A stretch of 64,000 bases of DNA from positions 54,680,419 to 54,744,418 of the forward strand of contig NC_134095.1 in NCBI RefSeq assembly GCF_000715075.1, written 5' to 3'. How positions within the stretch are numbered: position 1 is the first letter of the stretch; the number at the start of each line of letters is the position of its first letter. The translations under genes and the position numbers were made by a program. Shown one piece after another: positions 59,101-64,000 of the stretch. The notes below the pieces were generated by a model. That model saw only the letters and a list, made by a program, of their open reading frames with translations, was not told where the DNA came from and did no database searches. Source of the DNA: Nicotiana tabacum (taxonomy: Eukaryota > Streptophyta > Magnoliopsida > Solanales > Solanaceae).

Positions 59101-59817
59101 GAAGGTGTTTCAATTGAATCCCCTTCACTGGAAAATGGTACTGCACAAATAGGGCAAAAACAAAAAATTTTCCACATATATTTTAACTTTGGAATCCCCT
59201 TGAAGTGGCAAAGGTAGTTCAAAAATTGTTTGAGGTCACAAATCCAAATTTTTTAAATTCTTTTACTGATCAACGAAAACACAACTACTACGCTGCAATC
59301 TCAAATTAGCCGGGGCAGGTCATATAAATCCCTATATTCATTCCGTTCAATTTGGATCTATTTCATTCCAATACTCAGTAATCATCACAGCAAACAAATT
59401 AAAAAAAAAAAAAAAAAGAGTAGATAATTAACATGACAATAAAATCAAAACCAAAACGAAAAATTCAAAAAAAAAAAAAAGGATATAACACAATGCAGCC
59501 AATGAGAAAATCACGATTAGCAGGAAACTCCTTTTTGTAGAATTGAGCAACAAGAGCAATTGCTATGATAATTGTCCCAATCAACAACCTTACATTACTC
59601 AATCTCACATCTTCTGGATATCCTTTGCTTGTCACAATCTATTGAACACATAATTAAACAAAATCAGCATAAAAACCCCTACAATTCAATTTAATCGTTG
59701 GGTAAAAAAAGTTACCTCGGTGACTGACTCATCGAGAAGGTTCTTGATAGAGTGATGATCTAAAAGATTGGCTTTCTTGGGGTTTTTCTTTGTGGGAGTT
59801 TGATTGGTGGAAGCCAT
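53146..59817 (-). CDS. SPCS2: Signal peptidase complex subunit 2 (SPC25), 5 exons, 191 aa
   Basis: Five exons on minus, 59817-59716, 59638-59487, 58507-58426, 53493-53351 and 53242-53146, total 576 bases (191 aa plus stop) with all phases closing. The product begins MASTNQTPTKKNPKKANLLD and contains HSIKNLLDESVTEIV. It has two hydrophobic spans (LLIGTIIIAIALVAQFY; FLIGCIVLYILFNVILQLII), then HTKEKNAILFTYPPE, STGLIVSSKLPRFSDKYTL and VLVEGLFWKDVEALVNNYA. It ends in a basic tail. Order, length and two close membrane spans fit SPC25, an ER membrane subunit that supports signal peptide cleavage. Intron 2 carries U12 AT-AC signals; intron 3 is 4.9 kb and holds a TIR element. The exon 4 donor (GTCTCT) is weak. 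The gene looks intact. Confidence 0.92.
55610..56918. mobile_element. Non-autonomous TIR element (MULE-like) in SPCS2 intron 3
   Basis: The ends are GGGAAAAGG and its inverse CCTTTTCCC. Inverted similarity goes on for about 150 bases, including ACCATTAGCAAACTTATCAC and CCCCTTACCCTAA at both ends. It is flanked by ATATAAAAA (55601-55609) and GTATAAAAA (56919-56927), a 9-bp duplication with one mismatch. No transposase is encoded. Confidence 0.7.
58508..59486 (-). other. U12-type AT-AC intron (intron 2 of SPCS2)
   Basis: On minus the intron begins ATATCCTTTT, the U12 AT-AC donor consensus. It ends TCCTTGACTATGGCAC, with a branch-site match (TCCTTGAC) whose A lies about 10 bases before the terminal AC. 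No GT-AG choice restores the reading frame: the flanking exons join as L-Y-I-L-F only with this AT-AC pair. Confidence 0.88.
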
Positions 59818-60654
59818 TTTCTCTGATTTTTGTTTCTGCGTTTTTCACTAGGGTTTGTCTGGAAGTTTTTCTTTCGTCTTGCTATTGTTAAGTTAGTCAG
59901 AAGAGAAGAGGAGAGGAGAAATGACGATAGAGGAAATTACGAAAAGAGTCTTAGGGATGTAATTGCATGTGACATGTATCAAGGGTTATTTAAGTAATAT
60001 TGTTGAAACGGCACGGGGGAGTTCTACTACTTGACAATTAAAGCAAATCTAGATTTAGAAAGATAACTTATTTGACTTGAATTACTCCTTGGTTATGAAT
60101 TTCTCTCGCAAGTGAAAAAATAAAAAAATCAAATTGATGTTAGTCTAAATAAATCAAAAAGTTAGTGGAAATTAAAAGATGGCTTAGTTGAAAAACTATG
60201 CGTCTTGATTGTCACTAGTGATACAAACTTGCAAAGTTTTTAGTGATGCAAACCTCAATATTGAATTACAATTTCATACGAAAATATAATAGAAGATCTA
60301 AATCTAAATGTTATAATATTAGTATCTGTATAATAATAGGATACAACTCCTTTCTCAATTTCAAGGTCCCAAACACTCCATAAACATGTGCAATGGTAAT
60401 ATGGTATGTTTTTTTATTGGGTAAAGAAAGAAGGTGAAGTGAAAGATGGAACAATTTACATTTTAATTAGACAATTTTTTAGGTTAAATTTTCAAATATC
60501 TAAAATTAGACTCATTTCATTTTGGCGAGGAGAAGAATAATTTTCCCCTATTATAAGTGAAACCAACTAAAACCTTTTATATGAAATTTCCTATCGGTTT
60601 TTATAAAAAATTAAAATAGTTTATGTAATTTAAAATAAAGACACACTTCTTTTT
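59818..60654. other. SPCS2 promoter/5' UTR side and AT-rich intergenic DNA
   Basis: The first 100 or so bases upstream of the minus start at 59817 are T/C-rich and would contain the SPCS2 5' UTR. A clear TATA box was not identified. The rest is AT-rich without recognised features. Confidence 0.45.
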
Positions 60655-61755
60655 CTTAACACGTAATGGCTTTTAGGCCACTTAAACTTGCACCGGAGTT
60701 TAAAGCCGATACATGAACTTTTGATTTTTCCATTTTAGCACCCCAACTCGATAAAAATACTTATAATAAACCCCTCCCTCAGAGCGTGTATCTCAATTGC
60801 CTAACATGAATATCACGTCAATACTAAGACCATTTGTTGTTTGACATTTGTAATATCTGGTGCCCATCCCTTCTAAAATTAATTTACCAAATTTTTAATT
60901 TTTTTTCTCTTTCCTTTCTTCTTCACCATAGCTCCTCCAAAACCTTCCCTTCCCCAACCACTATTTCCAATGGTAAAAATTCAAATATGATCAATTCATA
61001 TCCTAGTATATATCTTAACCAAACCTCAATCTAGAAATTAGTCCAAACAAGCCATTAAATCTTCTAAAATTCTGACAAGGTTTTCATCAGAATGGCATAT
61101 TGATGCCACTCGTCAAAATCAAAGTTAACAAACCTCTCTTGAGCACCTATTACTTCCTACCTTTGAAATTCCAGTAATTTCGTAGTCTCAACCAGCCAAA
61201 GAAGATCGCCGAAAACGATGTCACCACCATATATGTTGTCAAACTGAGAAATGAGATAGACCAACCAACGCTAAAATGATTAGTTTGTAGAGAAATGAAG
61301 AGTGACCAAGGGATTGTTCAAAGTCACAATGAGGAGAAATGAGGTGGGAGTGGGGGATCGGGAAGAAACAATGGTGAAAAAGAAATTGAGTGGTAGCGGT
61401 GGGGGGAGGGTTAAGGAAGAAGATAAAAAAGGGGTTACAAGGAGGGATTTAAGTTTCTCGACTTTTTTTATTTTTTATTTGTTTGTCTTTTATTTACTTT
61501 TCCATTTCTTATTCAGATTTAATATTTTTAAGTTCAGTAATTCGAGTGACGCTCTTTTTCTGCGTGACTAACACACACTTTGACTACGTCAGTTGTGCTA
61601 CTGCCACATAAGCATAGTCAAAGGTCAAAAGTGTTCACTTACAAGTAATCAATTGAGTTGAAGTATTAAAATGAGAAAATTCAAAGTTCATATATCGACT
61701 TTAAAATCCGGTGCAACTTTAGGGGCCAAGAAGTCATTTCGTCTTTTCTTAAAAC
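60655..61755. mobile_element. Non-autonomous TIR element, about 1.1 kb
   Basis: The left end region GGCCACTTAAACTTGCACCG, GTTTAAAGCCGATACATGAA and CACCCCAACTC recurs inverted at the right end as GGCCCCTAAAGTTGCACCG, TTTTAAAGTCGATATATGAA and TACTTCAACTC, over about 100 bases. Flanks TTTTTCTTA and CTTTTCTTA may be a 9-bp duplication with one mismatch. The interior ORFs show no known domain. It is MULE-like in style. Confidence 0.6.
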
Positions 61756-61935
61756 ACAATGTTTCGATAAAAAGGTATGAATCAACGTAATGATTGTCCT
61801 TTTAAAATAATTTTTGAGTGGCTGATTAGTAGTTTCCTAGAAATATTGTCAATGAGTAGCAATTTGTTGCCACATTTAGAAGAGATAATCACATGATAAT
61901 ACAATTAAAAGTGCTCTAGCTGTTCTTCTCAACTA

Positions 61936-62005
61936 GCATTAGTGATTTAGTGGTAGAATAGTACCCTGCCATGGTACAGATCTGGGTTCGATTCTGGCTA
62001 GAGTA
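61936..62005 (+). pseudogene. tRNA-Gly(GCC) pseudogene, 70 nt
   Basis: The sequence follows plant tRNA-Gly closely: A-box-like TGATTTAGTGGTAGAA, a perfect anticodon stem GTACC/GGTAC around the loop CTGCCAT (anticodon GCC), and B-box GGTTCGATTCT. The acceptor stem (GCATTAG with CTAGAGT) has a mismatch and wobble pairs, and the 3' T-stem strand seems one base short. A T6 run follows at 62025-62030. I read it as a decayed gene; a functional tRNA is unlikely. Confidence 0.65.
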
Positions 62006-62030
62006 GTTGTTTTCCTATTTCCCCTTTTTT

Positions 62031-62409
62031 AGGGGGTGGATTGGGGAGATGAAAATTAGATAACCATTTGCGCATGTTCTCTTCCTATTTGGTTGGTTTT
62101 CTGTCTATTATTATAAAATGCTTACATTAGTGAAAAACTATGCAACCACTTTAGCTATTTGGGTAAAGATTCCTTATGTTCTAGTATAACCAACTAAAAG
62201 TTAAATCTTGTGGTGTTTTATTTATATTATTGTTTTCTAATTTGAATATCACTTATTCATGAGGTTAACTAAAAGCTAAATTTTGAACTTTTAAGAAAAA
62301 GAGGTGCAGCTATTATTGAACTGGACAATATAGTTGGTGCGAACACTCTCACTGGCAATACAACAGATACTTACCTCAATAATAGCCTATCAACATATAT
62401 CGAAAGATT
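62031..62409. other. AT-rich spacer, nothing recognised
   Basis: No coding, RNA or repeat signal could be supported between the tRNA pseudogene and the kinase pseudogene. Confidence 0.4.
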
Positions 62410-62862
62410 CTAAATGCTCCACTCATTATACGACGCAGGCCTGTTTATAATGAAAGCTTTTACATCTATACTGTTAATGTACATGTTTTTGACATCAACC
62501 AATAGCGGAGAATCTATTTTTGCTTCAGCTGAACCGTTTGCATGAGACAAGTTGTCTGTGGCACCTAAGAGTTCCGCCTTTCTCAACCAATACTGCTTGA
62601 ATCTTCCCCTTGCGTACTCCATGTAATCAAACTCAATATTATTAACATATGCCTGCCAAAAGAAACAACAAATACAGAAAGAAAAGATTAGAGGATTGAT
62701 TTTGTCCCTCAAATGCGCGGTGAAATGTGATTATCAAGACGAAAAATGTAAAAGGCATTACCGAGATGACTCCCTACAATCCACAGAACAAGTGATTTGC
62801 AAGCGTATACTTCTCTGCTTCGTCAGCGAGCTTCTTTACTTTCTCATCACTTGGTTGATGGC
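62410..62862 (-). pseudogene. Choline/ethanolamine kinase pseudogene, last two exons
   Basis: Two exon-like segments on minus, 62862-62762 and 62652-62410, join in phase through GT-AG sites. The first reads GHQPSDEKVKKLADEAEKYT, then LANHLFCGL, a stop, GVIS. The family normally has HLFWGLWGIIS here, so one Trp is Cys and the next is a TAG stop. The second exon reads [20 protein letters not shown], then [10 protein letters not shown], matching the kinase C-terminus, and ends in TAG at 62410. The N-terminal lobe and catalytic Brenner motif are absent. The intact enzyme phosphorylates choline or ethanolamine for phospholipid synthesis. Confidence 0.75.
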
Positions 62863-63239
62863 CTGCACTTGTTAATGGGATTCCAAACTCAATTAAGATA
62901 ATTGGAAAAGGAAACAACCAGAGTTGAGCCTGAGTTCTTATCATAATTTATAAATGCATTAGGTCCTACAAATAACAATTACTACTACTACTACTACTAT
63001 GCCCAAGTTAGTTGGGAATCAGGTTCTACACATCTGAAGTAATTAAATTCTTGACATATTGGTCCCAGCACAAAAGACACTGATCCTTATGTTGCTCAAA
63101 AGTCAACAAAAATTTCACTCACAGATGCCTATCCAAATCGAATAATAAATGTTACGTAGTCCTAAAGGGACATAAACATGCATCAGTTTGGCTGGATTTC
63201 TGCTGTACTTTTTATTTTTCCACAAGTATTGGAATTTTT
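62863..63239. other. Spacer with (ACT)n microsatellite
   Basis: An (ACT)6-7 array at 62980-62999 precedes ATGCCCAAGTTAGTTGGGAA, a block that resembles the tail of a plant SINE or similar retrosequence. No upstream exons of the kinase could be found. Confidence 0.4.
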
Positions 63240-63244
63240 CCACG

Positions 63245-63999
63245 AGACGGTGTGAACGCGCAATTAGAGGTATGGAGACAGACCCTGGAATCTAAGGGTT
63301 TCAAGTAGAGAAGGACCAAGACAGAATACTTGGAGTGTAAGTTCAACGGCGAGACTTTAGGAAGGGAAGGGGAGACTGGACTCGCAGGTCATCCCTAGGA
63401 GAGGGAGTCTTAAGTACCTCGGGTCTATTATTCAAGGGGGTAGGGAGATTGATGGAGATGTCTCATATCGTATTGGGGTAGGATGGATGAAATGGAGACT
63501 CGCTTCCGGTATTTTGTGTGACAAGAAGGTGCCACCGAAACTTAAGGGTAAGTTCTACAAAATGGTGGTCAGACCAACGATGTTGTATGAGGCTGAGTGT
63601 TGGCCAGTCAAGATTGCTCATGTCCAAAAGATGAAGGTAGCAAAGATGATGATGCTGAGGTGGATGTGCGGGCACACCAGGTTAGATAAGATCAGAAATG
63701 AGGTTATTCGCGATAAGGTAGGGGTGGCCTCTATTAAGGACAAGATGCGGGAAGCACGACTTAGGTGGTTTGGTCATGTGAGGAGGAGGAGCACAGATGC
63801 CCCGGTGAGGAGGAGGAGCACAGACGCCCCGGTGAGGAGGTGTGAGAGGTTGACATTGGAGGGCCTACGGAGAGGTAGAGGTAGGCCAAAGAAGAGGTGG
63901 GAAGAAGTGATTAGGCAAGACATGGCGCAACTTCAGCTGACCGAGGACATGACTCTTGATAGGAAGGTATGGAGGTCAAGAATTAGAGTAGTAGAGTAG
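63245..63999 (+). pseudogene. RTE-like LINE, C-terminal end of reverse transcriptase ORF
   Basis: The segment starts within the RT domain (LEVWRQTLESKGFK, then a stop). It has a YLECKFN block and [20 protein letters not shown], then shifts into the ORF 63487-63999 ([88 protein letters not shown]), ending in TAG at 63997-63999. This is the familiar plant RTE-type LINE C-terminus. Endonuclease and most of RT are missing or lie broken upstream. A 30-base tandem duplication gives RRRSTDAPV twice. Confidence 0.8.
63781..63840 (+). repeat. 30-bp tandem duplication in the LINE ORF
   Basis: AGGAGGAGGAGCACAGATGC and AGGAGGAGGAGCACAGACGC start two adjacent in-frame 30-base units, each ending CCCGGTG, so the encoded RRRSTDAPV is repeated without breaking the frame. 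Confidence 0.8.
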
Positions 64000-64000
64000 G

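Overview
This is plant nuclear DNA, most likely from a Solanaceae species (tobacco-like). The grounds are AT-rich intergenic DNA, plant-type spliced genes, Ty3/gypsy chromovirus remnants whose LTRs carry a (C)CGCATCTGCG-type motif, Ogre/Tat-like LTR pieces with a TGGCGACTCTGCTGGGGA primer-site motif, a SINE ending in (TTG)n, several MULE and hAT elements and an RTE-like LINE. The species call is an inference from repeat style; no database search was run. Most of the window is transposon.

Layout: 1-8576 holds pieces of two Ogre/Tat-like LTR elements in opposite orientations. 8577-23849 is a minus-strand array of two degenerate Tekay/Del-like chromoviruses that share their middle LTR (LTR, internal, LTR, internal, LTR). 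The array ends inside the gag region of a third, plus-strand element (23850-27603). 27604-30735 holds a short hAT-like end and a dead minus-strand MuDR-type transposase. 31842-34922 is an apparently intact ten-exon short-chain dehydrogenase gene of the DHRS12 type (320 aa). 35630-36512 is a MITE-like element with a GGT-rich core. 37224-39798 is a decayed hAT transposon. 40261-41768 is a non-autonomous MULE with a perfect 9-bp target duplication. 41961-43130 holds microsatellites and a short tandem repeat. 43370-49650 is a large MULE carrying a damaged transposase on plus and a Ulp1-like C48 protease region on minus. 50904-52590 is a non-autonomous Helitron. 53146-59817 is an apparently intact five-exon signal peptidase complex subunit 2 gene on minus (191 aa); its second intron has U12 AT-AC signals and its third is 4.9 kb. 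60655-61755 is a further TIR element, followed by a tRNA-Gly pseudogene, a 3' fragment of a choline/ethanolamine kinase pseudogene and the C-terminal end of an RTE-like LINE.

Only two genes look functional: the DHRS12-like dehydrogenase and SPCS2. In both, the exon lengths I derived add up to a complete frame. They are ordinary housekeeping or metabolic genes and do not form an operon or pathway. I found no CRISPR array, prokaryotic system or convincing new defence-like system. The points most worth a second look are the U12 AT-AC intron in SPCS2, the Ulp1-carrying MULE with its 118-bp tandem array, the LTR-sharing retroelement array, the Helitron and the fresh-looking MULE insertion.
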